Of a stretch of DNA of 38,543 nt, positions 24,986-37,679 are shown piece after piece; positions within the stretch are counted from its first letter, which is position 1; every line of letters begins with the position of its first letter. The notes beneath the pieces are model-generated. The model did not search any database. It saw nothing but the letters and a program-made list of their open reading frames with translations, and was not told the origin of the DNA. Source of the DNA: Pseudomonadota bacterium (GTDB lineage: Bacteria; Pseudomonadota; Alphaproteobacteria; Rhodospirillales; Magnetospirillaceae); NCBI GenBank assembly GCA_021847015.1, contig JAJZVW010000029.1:1-38543 (forward strand), given 5' to 3'. A program made the translations under genes and the position numbers.

Positions 24986-25963
24986 TTAAGACCTGCGGCG
25001 GCGCAGCCAGCGCCATGCCGTCTCGACCATGGTTTCCAGGTCGGCGAAGCGGGGCGTCGCCCCGAGGATGTCCTTGGCCCGCCCGGGATCGGCCACCAGG
25101 ACGGGGGGATCGCCGTCGCGCCGCGGCCCGATGGCCAGCGGCACCGTTCTCCCGGTCACCCTTTCGACCGCCGCCACCACCTCCCGCACCGACCGGCCGC
25201 GGCCGGTCCCCAGGTTCAGCGCCAGGAACGGCGTGCCCTCGGCAAGCCGGTCCAGCGCCGCCACATGCCACCGGGCGAGGTCGGAAACGTGGACGTAATC
25301 CCGTATGCAGGTGCCGTCGGCGGTCGCCCAATCGTCCCCGAAGACGTCGAGGCGTGACAGCAGCCCGGCGGCGGCCATCAGCGCCCTGGGGATGAGATGG
25401 GTTTCCGGCTCGTGGTCCTCGCCGGCCTCGCCGTCCGGGTCCGCCCCGGCCGCGTTGAAATACCGCAGCGCGGCGCCGCGCATCCCATAGGCCGCGCCGA
25501 AATCGGCCATTAGACGCTCCGCCATCGCCTTCGAGGCCCCGTAGGGATTGATCGGCCGCTGCGGGGAATCCTCGGTGATCGGCACCCGGTCGGGCCGGCC
25601 GTAGGTGGCGCACGAGCTGGAGAACACCACCGTGCCAACGCCGGCCTTGCGCACGGCCTCCAGCAGCGTCAGGGTGCCCGCGACGTTGCGCCGGTAGGTG
25701 GCGCCCGGATCGCGCACCGACTCGCCGACCAGGCTGGCCGCGGCGAAATGCATCACCGCATCGGGCCGGTGGCGCGCGAGCGCCGCGTCGAGGCGAGCCG
25801 TATCGGCGATGTCGCCTTCCTCGCAGGGTCCCCACCGCACCAGATCGCGGTGGCCGGTACTGAAGTCGTCATAGACAATGGGCGTCCAACCGGCCGAGGC
25901 CAGGGCTTTGCAGGCATGGCTGCCTACATAGCCGGCCCCGCCGGTGACCAGGACGGATCGCAT
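24986..25963 (-). CDS. galE: UDP-glucose 4-epimerase
   Basis: The 325-residue SDR interconverts UDP-glucose and UDP-galactose. The N-terminal NAD motif is VLVTGGAGYVGSHA. MHFAAASLVGESV, SSSCATYG and the YxxxK pair in NPYGASKAMAE are the GalE-type sequences. Near the C-terminus are DYVHVSDLARWH and LNLGTGRGRSV. The ATG at 25963 has GAGGG about seven bases upstream and begins directly at the Rossmann strand. It leads a two-gene unit with the Wza-like lipoprotein, which supports a role in supplying galactose units for EPS. Length is close to the family norm. Confidence 0.93.
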   Translation of the reverse strand: MRSVLVTGGAGYVGSHACKALASAGWTPIVYDDFSTGHRDLVRWGPCEEGDIADTARLDAALARHRPDAVMHFAAASLVGESVRDPGATYRRNVAGTLTLLEAVRKAGVGTVVFSSSCATYGRPDRVPITEDSPQRPINPYGASKAMAERLMADFGAAYGMRGAALRYFNAAGADPDGEAGEDHEPETHLIPRALMAAAGLLSRLDVFGDDWATADGTCIRDYVHVSDLARWHVAALDRLAEGTPFLALNLGTGRGRSVREVVAAVERVTGRTVPLAIGPRRDGDPPVLVADPGRAKDILGATPRFADLETMVETAWRWLRRRRS

Positions 25964-26142
25964 CTGCCATCCCTCGCCGTCAGTCGCCGTTGCGGGGAAG
26001 GTGGCATGCGCCCGAGGACAGCGCAAAAGGGCATAGGGCGTTCGCCCAGTCCATCCGGGCTCGTCATATGGACGAAGGGATCACGGCATGGCGCCGGCAT
26101 TACACCGGAAAAGCCGCCGATTCCGCCTCCGGGCGGTCAAGC

Positions 26143-26946
26143 TCACTCGCCGGAAGGCTCTCTCCGCGACGCCTGCCCCGTCGCGACGATCACGAGCACC
26201 AGGATCGACAGAAGGGCGATCGAGGACCCCTTGGTCCCGAACCCCAATCCCCCTTGCTGGGGCGCCTTGGTCAGAAGATCGCCCATGGTGGCGCCGAAGG
26301 GACGGGTCAGGACGAACGCGGCCCAGAACAATGCCGAGCGCGACACCGGCGTCAGCAGATAAACCAGGACCACGGCGGCCAGCCCGCCGGAGACGACTAT
26401 GTTGCCCGTCGCGTATCCCAGCCCGGAACTGTCCGCCAGGAAATCGCCGAGCGCCGTGCCCAACGTATTCGAGGCGAGGATCGCCATCCAATAGAAGGTC
26501 TCCGCCTTGGGGTCGCGGATGTGATCGACCGCCAACGACCCGTTGGACAGGCGCCAGACCGCCAGGCTCGCGGCCAGGACCGCCACCAGGATCGCCGAAC
26601 CGGTGGCGTAGCCGAGGCTCAAGGTCCGGTCCATGAAATCGGAGATGGTGGTGCCGGCCGTGCTGGTGGCAAGGATGACCGCCCAATACAGGAACGGGTG
26701 AAAGCGCCGCGACCGCAACTGAACGCCGAGCGCGGCCAGGAAGACCCCGATCAGGATCAGGGAACTCGCCGCATAGCCGACGTTCAACGTCATCGACACG
26801 AAGTCCCCGCCCGTCTCGCCCAGCGTGGTGGCGCAGACCTTCATGACCCAGAACGGCAGGGTGACGTCGGCGACCTTGTTGCCCCTCGCGAGACCACACG
26901 AAGAACCGCCGGCCCGCGACGCCGGGCCGGAATGGGAGGTCTCCAT
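26143..26946 (-). CDS. Membrane protein with four DUF347 repeats (COG4705-like)
   Basis: This ~267-residue integral membrane protein is built from four internal repeats. Each begins with an aromatic/hydrophobic strand and a small-residue GT/GD centre and ends with GYA or GFG: FWVMKVCATTLGETGGDF, YWAVILATSTAGTTISDF, YWMAILASNTLGTALGDF and FWAAFVLTRPFGATMGDL. I recognise these as the repeat of unknown function of COG4705 'membrane-anchored' proteins. About eight membrane segments are expected. No biochemical function is established. I chose the ATG at 26946 (METSHSG) with a weak GGAAG upstream; the frame is open to 27006. It is monocistronic here, about 180 bases upstream of galE on the same strand. 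Confidence 0.8.
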   Translation of the reverse strand: METSHSGPASRAGGSSCGLARGNKVADVTLPFWVMKVCATTLGETGGDFVSMTLNVGYAASSLILIGVFLAALGVQLRSRRFHPFLYWAVILATSTAGTTISDFMDRTLSLGYATGSAILVAVLAASLAVWRLSNGSLAVDHIRDPKAETFYWMAILASNTLGTALGDFLADSSGLGYATGNIVVSGGLAAVVLVYLLTPVSRSALFWAAFVLTRPFGATMGDLLTKAPQQGGLGFGTKGSSIALLSILVLVIVATGQASRREPSGE

Positions 26947-27035
26947 TCTTGCTTCCGCTGGTTGTGTTTCCCCTCGGAAGAGTAGCCGTTCCCGCAGCCG
27001 GTTCAAAGCCGCGACATCACCCCCCTGCCACTCTG

Positions 27036-27200
27036 CCTATGGGGAGTTTCAGGGCTGTTCGTTCCCTGCCGATCTCGGGTCCGTCATTGTCCCGACCGGC
27101 GCGGGACCCGCCACGCGTGAACGATCCCTCCGCTCGCTGGCGCTCGGCCGGGATGACATCGGCGGGTGAACGCGAGCGCTGAACAGCCCTATGGGGAGTT
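27036..27200. repeat. REP-like insertion flanked by direct and inverted repeats
   Basis: A 13-bp direct repeat, CCTATGGGGAGTT, occurs at 27036-27048 and 27188-27200. Just inside it a perfect 10-bp inverted repeat, AGGGCTGTTC (27051-27060) and GAACAGCCCT (27181-27190), brackets a REP-like unit at about 27084-27157. The arrangement looks like an insertion with target duplication, although the right inverted and direct repeats share three bases. It lies just downstream of gltD. Confidence 0.6.
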
Positions 27201-27214
27201 GGGGGACCGCGGTG

Positions 27215-28630
27215 TCAGCGCGGCAGGTCGCTCGCGCCCATCAGGAACTCGTCCACCGCGCGGGCGGCTTGGCGGCCTTCGCGAATGGCCCACACCACCA
27301 GGCTCTGGCCCCGGCGGACGTCGCCGGCGGCGAACACCTTGGGATTGGAGGTCTGGTACCGGTTCGTGTCGGCCTTGACGTTGCCGCGTCCGTCCTTCTC
27401 GATGCCCAGCCCGTCGAGCAGGCCGGCATGGACGGGATGGACGAAGCCCATGGCCAGCAGGACGAGGTCCGCGTCGAGCGTGAACCCGGTGCCGGGAACC
27501 GGCTGGAACTTGGCATCCACCGTGACGCAGTCGAGTCCGGCCAGCCGCCCGTTCGCGCCGCGGAAGGCGGTGGTGGCCACCGACCAGCGCCGCTCGCAGC
27601 CCTCGTCGTGGGACGTCGAGGTGCGCAGCCTGTTGGGCCACAGCGGCCAGGTCACCGCCTTGTCTTCCCTCTCCGGCGGACGCCCCATGATCTCTATCTG
27701 GGTGACCGACAGCGCGCCCTGGCGGTTCGAGGTGCCGACGCAATCGGCGCCGGTGTCGCCGCCGCCGATCACGACCACCTTCCTGCCGGTAGCGAGGATA
27801 TCGGCGCCGCCCACCGCTTCGCCCGCGATGCGGCGATTCTGCTGAGCCAGGAAGTCCATGGCGAAATGGACGCCCGCCAGATCGCGGCCGGGCACCGCGA
27901 GGTCGCGCGGCTGCTCGGACCCGCCGGCCAGCACCACCGCGTCGAACGCAGCCAGCAGCTCGTCCGCCGGCACGGCGACGCCCACATGGGCGTGGGTGCG
28001 GAACACCACACCTTCGGCCTCCATCTGCCGCACGCGGCGGTCGATGACGGCCTTCTCAAGCTTGAAATCGGGAATGCCGTAGCGCAGCAATCCGCCCGGC
28101 TTGGCGTTCTTCTCGAACACCACGACCTTGTGGCCGGCGCGGGCCAGTTGCTGGGCGGCGGCCAGACCGGCCGGGCCGGAGCCGACCACCGCCACGCTCT
28201 TGCCGGTGGAGCGGGCGGCCGGTTCGGCGGCGATCCATCCCTCGGCCCAGGCGCGCTCGACGATGGCCTGCTCGATGGTCTTGATGGACACCGGCGCGTC
28301 GTCGATGTTGAGCGTGCAGGCCGCCTCGCACGGCGCGGGACAGATGCGGCCGGTGAATTCGGGGAAGTTGTTGGTGGAGTGGAGGACCGCGCTGGCCTCC
28401 TTCCACCGGCCCCGGTAGACCAGATCGTTCCAGTCGGGGATGATGTTGTTGACCGGACAGCCCTGGTGGCAGAACGGCACGCCGCAATCCATGCAGCGCG
28501 CGCCCTGGCGCTTTAGTTCGTCCTCGGCCAGCGCCCTGGTGAACTCGCGGTAATGGCGCACGCGCTCGGCCGGCGGCTCGTAGCCGGGGGTCTGGCGGGC
28601 GAATTCCTTGAAACCGGTCGGCTTGCCCAT
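27215..28630 (-). CDS. gltD: Glutamate synthase (NADPH) small subunit
   Basis: The 471-residue subunit accepts electrons from NADPH and passes them to the large subunit. Near the N-terminus are the cysteines [17 protein letters not shown] that bind 4Fe-4S clusters. The FAD-binding [17 protein letters not shown] follows at about residues 150-166, and the NADPH-binding [18 protein letters not shown] is at about 288-305. A FAD C-terminal segment contains [16 protein letters not shown]. The start at 28630 ([10 protein letters not shown]) is the family-typical one and lies two bases from the gltB stop codon, so translation is likely coupled. Glutamine plus 2-oxoglutarate gives two glutamates; this is central nitrogen assimilation. 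Confidence 0.95.
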   Translation of the reverse strand: MGKPTGFKEFARQTPGYEPPAERVRHYREFTRALAEDELKRQGARCMDCGVPFCHQGCPVNNIIPDWNDLVYRGRWKEASAVLHSTNNFPEFTGRICPAPCEAACTLNIDDAPVSIKTIEQAIVERAWAEGWIAAEPAARSTGKSVAVVGSGPAGLAAAQQLARAGHKVVVFEKNAKPGGLLRYGIPDFKLEKAVIDRRVRQMEAEGVVFRTHAHVGVAVPADELLAAFDAVVLAGGSEQPRDLAVPGRDLAGVHFAMDFLAQQNRRIAGEAVGGADILATGRKVVVIGGGDTGADCVGTSNRQGALSVTQIEIMGRPPEREDKAVTWPLWPNRLRTSTSHDEGCERRWSVATTAFRGANGRLAGLDCVTVDAKFQPVPGTGFTLDADLVLLAMGFVHPVHAGLLDGLGIEKDGRGNVKADTNRYQTSNPKVFAAGDVRRGQSLVVWAIREGRQAARAVDEFLMGASDLPR

Positions 28631-28632
28631 GG

Positions 28633-33249
<4,617 letters not shown>

Positions 33250-33514
33250 CTTACGCTCAGTTCCTCTAGGCCGGGCCGTAGCTCTGCCACAAACCCGCGA
33301 CCGAATTCAAAGGCTTTGTTTGGGAGACGGCCCGCCCGTATCCCCGAGCCGGACGCGGGAAAACCCACTCTCCGGCGCAAAGGTGTTTTTTTACGGCATT
33401 ACGGGCGCCACGCCAAGTGTGCAACAGTTCGCACTGCCCGAGGTTCGCACCATAGCCCGTGGATCGCCCCGGTCCACGCGCGATTTCGACGCCGCGGGGC
33501 GGGCGTCCGGCACC
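33250..33514. other. Upstream region of gltBD
   Basis: Gene-free sequence before gltB on the minus strand, ending at the MITE-like copy B target repeat. It should contain the gltBD promoter. I found neither a good sigma-70 pair nor a sigma-54 GG-N10-GC element that I would defend. Confidence 0.4.
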
Positions 33515-33523
33515 ATCGCGAGC

Positions 33524-33666
33524 CAACAGTTCTCATTATGCATTTTCCGCTGTCATCCCGAGCCGGCGGCGAGGGATCTTTCAGGCACCTTCGCGTGAAG
33601 GATCCCTCTGTCGCTCCGCTCCCTCGGGATGACAACGTTCCTGATGCCGCATAACGAGAACCGCCG
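33524..33666 (+). mobile_element. MITE-like repeat element, copy B
   Basis: A 143-bp element, the most diverged copy. Its 18-bp ends are CAACAGTTCTCATTATGC (33524-33541) and GCATAACGAGAACCGCCG (33649-33666), imperfect inverted repeats of each other. The interior is the same REP-like palindrome as copies A and C. Both sides carry the 9-bp direct repeat ATCGCGAGC (33515-33523 and 33667-33675), a target-site duplication. It sits between gltB and the chemoreceptor gene, which are divergent. Confidence 0.85.
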
Positions 33667-33738
33667 ATCGCGAGCATCCCGCCTTTCCATCGCACAGCCA
33701 AAACGTTATGCTCCCTATCTACGTGGACGAAGCGCCTA

Positions 33739-33799
33739 GTGGTCCGATCCCGACAAAAGGTTCATGAGCTTGAACCTTTTGTCGGGTGAATCGGCCCAC
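33739..33799. repeat. 61-bp near-perfect palindrome
   Basis: The inner arms CCCGACAAAAGGTTCA (33749-33764) and TGAACCTTTTGTCGGG (33771-33786) are perfect 16-mers around a six-base centre. The outer arms GTGGTCCGAT (33739-33748) and ATCGGCCCAC (33790-33799) match at nine of ten positions, offset by three extra bases on the right. It lies about 33 bases before the chemoreceptor start codon. It may be a small dispersed palindromic element, an operator or an mRNA hairpin. Confidence 0.7.
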
Positions 33800-33832
33800 A
33801 AAATCAATGAATGCCGCGGCAGGAGACCTTCG

Positions 33833-35260
33833 ATGAGCGACGACATCGAACTCTTCGATTCTCCCGCTCCGGCCTCGCCAGCCCAGGCCGCGGATGACGG
33901 CGGTCTATTCTTCGACGACGAACCGGCCCGGCCCGCCGCCGGCGGGATGACGGAGCGGCTGGCCAATTATCTCGGCCTCTTCGCGGTGGACGACGCCACC
34001 CGGGCCGCCCTGCGCGACGGCTGCGCCGCGGCGGCGGCGGATACCGCGCCCCTGGTGGCCGAGGCGCTGTCCTGGGTGGCGGCCTTCCCCGCCTTCGCCG
34101 ACACGCTGGCCGGCGAGGCGCGGTCCACCCTGGCCGGCGTGCTCGAAGAGCATTGGCGCCACCTTTACGGCGGGGACTTCACCGCCGACTACATCGCCAC
34201 CGCCCAGCAATTGGGGTTCATGCTCGCCTATCTGGACCTGGGCGCCTCGTGGTACCAGGCCATGGCCTCGGCCGGCGCGTCGCGCGTGGTGGCGAGGGCG
34301 CCCCGCGCCGGCCGGCGGCCCGGCGATCTTGCCGAGGCCCTGTCCAAGGCGGTGCTGCTCGACGTCTCGGTGGTGACCCACGACTATTTCGAAGCCGCCA
34401 ACCAGACCAAGGCGAAGCTCATCACCGACCTCGCCATGGGGTTCGAACACTCGATCAAGGGCGTGGTGGACGAGGTGGGGGCCATGGCGACCACCCTCAA
34501 AAGCCATTCCGACGAGATGCTCTCGCGGCTGTCGCACATGGATTACGAGACGGTCACCATGGCCGCCGCGGCCGAGGAGGCGTCGTTCAGCGTCGGCAAC
34601 ATCGCCCACCACACCGACGAGCTGGCCGCCTCGATCGGCGACATCCACACCAACGTCGTGCGCACGGCCGAGGTCGCCGCCGGCGCCGCCCAGACCGCGC
34701 GCAGCGCCGATGCCGCCATCCGCGGCCTGATGGACGTCGCCGGCCGCATCGGACGGATCGGCGAGACCATCGACACGGTCGCGCACCAGACCCGGATGCT
34801 GGCGCTCAACGCCACCATCGAGGCGGCGCGGGCGGGCGACGCCGGACGGGGATTCGCCGTGGTGGCCCAGGAGATCAAAACCCTGTCCGAGCAGACCAGC
34901 CGCGCCACCCACGACATCGCCGCCTCGGTGGGCGAAGCCGTCCAAGCCACCAACGCGGCCGTCGATACCATCACCAAAACGGTCGAGTCGGTGGGGGCGA
35001 TCAACACGGTCGCCAGCGACGTGCGGATCGCGGTGGAACGCCAGACCCAGGCCACCGGCACCATCGCCGGCCATGTGGGCGAAGCGGCCAGCGGCGCGAA
35101 GGCGGTGACCACCTCGGTCGGCAGCGCCATCGAGGCCCTGGGCGTCTCCAGCACCGCCGCCGGCGAACTCAACCGCTCCGCCGACGCCCTGGCCGCCAAG
35201 GCCGCTCACATGCGCGCCGAAGTGGACAGCTACCTGACGCGCCTAAGGGAGATGGCGTAG
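33833..35260 (+). CDS. Soluble chemoreceptor with protoglobin-like sensor lacking the heme His
   Basis: The 475-residue protein has no membrane segment. An acidic Ala/Pro leader (1-38) precedes a protoglobin-like domain (about 39-190) containing [10 protein letters not shown] and the [22 protein letters not shown] region. A methyl-accepting signalling domain follows, with the hairpin tip [20 protein letters not shown]. Alignment from memory with globin-coupled sensors (HemAT type, IGxxHxxIGLxxxWY) puts Leu131 where the proximal heme-ligand His should be. Heme binding is therefore doubtful and the ligand unknown. The ATG at 33833 has AGGAG seven bases upstream. It would act in the cytoplasm with CheA/CheW; cheA begins at 38089. 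PilZ or HAMP domains are absent. Confidence 0.87.
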   Translation: MSDDIELFDSPAPASPAQAADDGGLFFDDEPARPAAGGMTERLANYLGLFAVDDATRAALRDGCAAAAADTAPLVAEALSWVAAFPAFADTLAGEARSTLAGVLEEHWRHLYGGDFTADYIATAQQLGFMLAYLDLGASWYQAMASAGASRVVARAPRAGRRPGDLAEALSKAVLLDVSVVTHDYFEAANQTKAKLITDLAMGFEHSIKGVVDEVGAMATTLKSHSDEMLSRLSHMDYETVTMAAAAEEASFSVGNIAHHTDELAASIGDIHTNVVRTAEVAAGAAQTARSADAAIRGLMDVAGRIGRIGETIDTVAHQTRMLALNATIEAARAGDAGRGFAVVAQEIKTLSEQTSRATHDIAASVGEAVQATNAAVDTITKTVESVGAINTVASDVRIAVERQTQATGTIAGHVGEAASGAKAVTTSVGSAIEALGVSSTAAGELNRSADALAAKAAHMRAEVDSYLTRLREMA

Positions 35261-35383
35261 GATGGGAGAGGTTCAGGATCGGCCGATTTCGAGGGCGGCA
35301 TAATTGGAGCCGGTCAGAACTCCGGGAGACAATGCTTAACCACTCACTCTGCCAATGAACTCTGGGGGACGCAGATATAGCGC

Positions 35384-35397
35384 CCCGAAATTTCGGG
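35384..35397. promoter_or_regulatory. 14-bp perfect palindrome upstream of FkbM gene
   Basis: CCCGAAATTTCGGG is a perfect palindrome 64 bases before the FkbM-family start codon. Its position and size would suit a dimeric repressor site. No regulator gene is adjacent, so this is only a candidate operator. Confidence 0.35.
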
Positions 35398-35461
35398 TAT
35401 TGGGTACATCATTACCTCCGACACGTTGGCTGAAATGATGCCGCAAACGCCAGGTCACTGA

Positions 35462-36565
35462 ATGGAAACGAATATTTCGGAACTGGAACGCCGGGTGGGG
35501 ACGGTCGAATCCCAACTCAGGGAGTCTCGCGATATCCTCGCCATGGCGATCCAAACAATACAAATACTGGTGGAGCGTCTGAACATGGTCGAGCGCCAAT
35601 TCAGCAAAATTCACCACGGAATGCCTCGACACGGCGGTTACGATCTGGTGCGATTCGACACCGTGAGCCTGTTCGTCCCCATGCACGACAACCTCTACAA
35701 CTCGTTCCTTCCCGCGGAATGCAAGGGGTTTACGATTGAACAGCATTACGAACTCATGCGAACAGAAACACCTTTTGCGGACGACGCCCTCCGCTCCGAT
35801 GTCACGAAATTACTTTATCTATACATGGACATACTGTTCGGTGCCGGAATCGGCGTCCATCTCCTGGATATCGGCGCCTGGATCGGCGACGTCGCCATCC
35901 GGCTTGCCAAATATGCCAAGTTGCGCGGCGCCAAATTCCACGCCGAATGCTTCGACCCGTCCTTTGCGGGAACCCTCATTCCCTTCAACATCGAACTGAA
36001 CGATGTCCGCGATCGGGTCACGTTCAAGCCGATCGGGGTAAGCGATTGCGGCGGGCCGCAAATATTCAATCAGGTTTTCGGAAATTCGGATGGTTCCCAG
36101 CTCCTCTCCGGTGACGGCGATGGGCGAATTTCCGAAACGTATCTCGTTCGGACGGTGACGCTCGCCGACTGCCTCCCGGAACACGCTCCCGATACGCATG
36201 TAATGGTCAAGATCGATGTCGAGGGCATCGACGCCAAGCTTGTGGCGCAGGCCCGCGGCCAGCTCGCCGACGCGACCCTGATCATCGAATTCGCCCCCGC
36301 CCAGGAACAATATCGCAAGATCGCGGCGGACCAATTCCTCAGCGATCTTCAAACATCCCATACCCTGTTCGACATCTATTACTGTCCTCGTCCGACGAGG
36401 GCGGCGATTGTCCGCGATCCTCAAGAATTTATCGAGGACGTGCGTCACCGGCCTTTCGGCTATACGGATGTCCTTGCGGTTCCGAAATCGCTCGGCGCGC
36501 ACGACGACATCGTTCGGCAGCTTTCCCGTCTGACGCCGATCGAGCCGAGCCTGATGATGGCCTGA
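35462..36565 (+). CDS. FkbM-family methyltransferase with N-terminal coiled coil
   Basis: The 367-residue protein starts with a short coiled-coil (about residues 1-50, heptad-rich SELERRVGTVESQLRESRD). A class I methyltransferase of the FkbM type follows: the SAM-binding LLDIGAWIGDVAIRLA at about residues 138-153 and the family MVKIDVEGID strand near 250. FkbM enzymes O-methylate sugars or polyketides. The base composition is visibly richer in A/T than the neighbours, with codons such as ATA and AAT more common. The gene is alone, which suggests acquisition by transfer. The Shine-Dalgarno is weak (AGG). The substrate is unknown; a surface glycan is a reasonable guess given the region. Confidence 0.82.
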   Translation: METNISELERRVGTVESQLRESRDILAMAIQTIQILVERLNMVERQFSKIHHGMPRHGGYDLVRFDTVSLFVPMHDNLYNSFLPAECKGFTIEQHYELMRTETPFADDALRSDVTKLLYLYMDILFGAGIGVHLLDIGAWIGDVAIRLAKYAKLRGAKFHAECFDPSFAGTLIPFNIELNDVRDRVTFKPIGVSDCGGPQIFNQVFGNSDGSQLLSGDGDGRISETYLVRTVTLADCLPEHAPDTHVMVKIDVEGIDAKLVAQARGQLADATLIIEFAPAQEQYRKIAADQFLSDLQTSHTLFDIYYCPRPTRAAIVRDPQEFIEDVRHRPFGYTDVLAVPKSLGAHDDIVRQLSRLTPIEPSLMMA

Positions 36566-36710
36566 GGCCGAGCGGGCGGGTCTCGAACTTCGTCCGCTCT
36601 CGTCCTATGGGGTGGCGACGCTCGCCCACGTGCCCGAACCGCCGTGCCGGGAACGGCCCCATAGCGGGCGCCCCGCAGATCGCGGGCGGACGCCTTCGCG
36701 CCCTACGCGC

Positions 36711-36854
36711 CAGCGGTTCTCATTATGCATTTTTCGCTGTCATCCCGAGCCGATGGCGAGGGATCTTTCAGGCACTTTCGCGTGAAGGATCCCTCTGTCG
36801 CTCCGCTCCCTCGGGATGACAACATGCCCTGATGCCGCATAATGAGAACCGCTG
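36711..36854 (+). mobile_element. MITE-like repeat element, copy C (complete)
   Basis: A 144-bp element with perfect 18-bp terminal inverted repeats, CAGCGGTTCTCATTATGC (36711-36728) and its complement (36837-36854). It is flanked by the 9-bp direct repeat CCTACGCGC at 36702-36710 and 36855-36863. The interior palindrome GTCATCCCGAG ... CTCGGGATGAC could fold almost end to end. It has no coding capacity, so it would need a transposase acting in trans. Its right flank contains the stop codon of the PYP-like gene. Confidence 0.9.
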
Positions 36855-36855
36855 C

Positions 36856-37278
36856 CTACGCGCCGTTGCGCTTCAGCTTCTTGATGAATACCCAGTAGGT
36901 GGCGAGGATCGGGCTGATCTTGAAGTGAATCCTGAGCTTGTAGTCCAAGCCCGCGACCGCGCAGTCGAACACCACGTTCAACTCGCCCCGTTCGACCCCC
37001 TGGGCGAATTCCCTGGCCACCGCCGACGTGCCGGCCCAGGGCGCCACGTCGTCGAAGAAACGGCGCCCGACGACATCGGGTTTGGGGACGCCCCGATCGT
37101 CGGGCTCGGTATCGTAGTAGGCGACGACGCGCCCGTCGCGGTCGAGCTCGGCGGCTCCAAAGGGAAGCCGCGCGATGTCACTGGCGGCGATCCGGCCCAA
37201 AGGATTCTCGGGGTCGTTTTCCTCGAAACAGAAGACGGTCATATGCCAGGGACCGGCCTCGCTAGTGATCGTCACCAT
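36856..37278 (-). CDS. PYP-like PAS protein lacking the chromophore cysteine
   Basis: A 140-residue single PAS domain that aligns, from memory and almost without gaps, with photoactive yellow protein over its last ~100 residues. Matching blocks are LPFGAAELDRDG, GRRFFDDVAP and TYWVFIKKL. Equivalents of PYP Tyr42 and Glu46 appear to be kept (Tyr54 and Glu58 here). The residue at the place of chromophore Cys69 is Trp81 (DVAPW instead of DVAPC). p-Coumaroyl attachment is therefore impossible at that site. The gene is divergent from a STAS-CheY-CheA cluster with an 83-base gap, pointing to a sensory or scaffold role. Its stop codon lies in the target duplication of the inserted repeat. Met13 is an alternative start. 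Confidence 0.8.
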   Translation of the reverse strand: MVTITSEAGPWHMTVFCFEENDPENPLGRIAASDIARLPFGAAELDRDGRVVAYYDTEPDDRGVPKPDVVGRRFFDDVAPWAGTSAVAREFAQGVERGELNVVFDCAVAGLDYKLRIHFKISPILATYWVFIKKLKRNGA

Positions 37279-37361
37279 GTCGGAATCTAGCTTGACCTCT
37301 TACGGACCGTGGGAATTTGCCGTATATTCCCGAGCTGGTCCACAGGGAAAAGCGAGCGGCG

Positions 37362-37661
37362 ATGGAACGGCAAGCGCACGATGGAACCATCGCGATCCAT
37401 CTGCCGAGCGTGCTGGATCTGCCGGCGGCGATGGACCTCCACGACGCCCTGCTGGACGCCCTGGCCGACAACGACGGCGACGTCGTGGTCGAAGGCGCCG
37501 CGGTGGAGCGGATGTCGACCGCAGCGGTCCAGGTTCTCCTCGCGGCGGCGGCCGGCTTCAAGGCGGCCGGGCGGCACTTCGCCGTCGCGGCCCCATCCGA
37601 CCGGATCGTCGATGCCTTCCGCCAGCTTGGGCTGGCGGCGCAACTGGGATCGTTTTCGTAG
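37362..37661 (+). CDS. STAS-domain protein
   Basis: This 99-residue protein is a single STAS fold of the anti-sigma-factor-antagonist type. N-terminal strands IAIHLPSVLDLPAAMDLHDALL are followed by the strand-turn VVVEGAAVERMSTAAVQVLL. The last holds a Ser-Thr pair near the usual phosphorylation site, and FAVAAPSDRIVDAFRQLGL closes the fold. In chemotaxis clusters such proteins may be phosphorylated by, or bind to, the CheA kinase complex. The ATG at 37362 follows a GGGAAAAG stretch; an upstream TTG (37317) would add 15 residues. It ends 18 bases before cheY, so the two are probably one transcript. Confidence 0.8.
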   Translation: MERQAHDGTIAIHLPSVLDLPAAMDLHDALLDALADNDGDVVVEGAAVERMSTAAVQVLLAAAAGFKAAGRHFAVAAPSDRIVDAFRQLGLAAQLGSFS

Positions 37662-37679
37662 CTTTCGACAGGGGGAGAC

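Noticed and set aside
33250-33514. Sigma-54 promoter for gltBD
   Set aside because: I looked for GG-N10-GC type elements upstream of gltB and found none with the expected flanking bases.
37292-37328. Sigma-70 promoter TTGACC ... TATATT before the STAS gene
   Set aside because: The spacing is 25 bases, far from the usual 16-18, and no better -35 element matches the TATATT.
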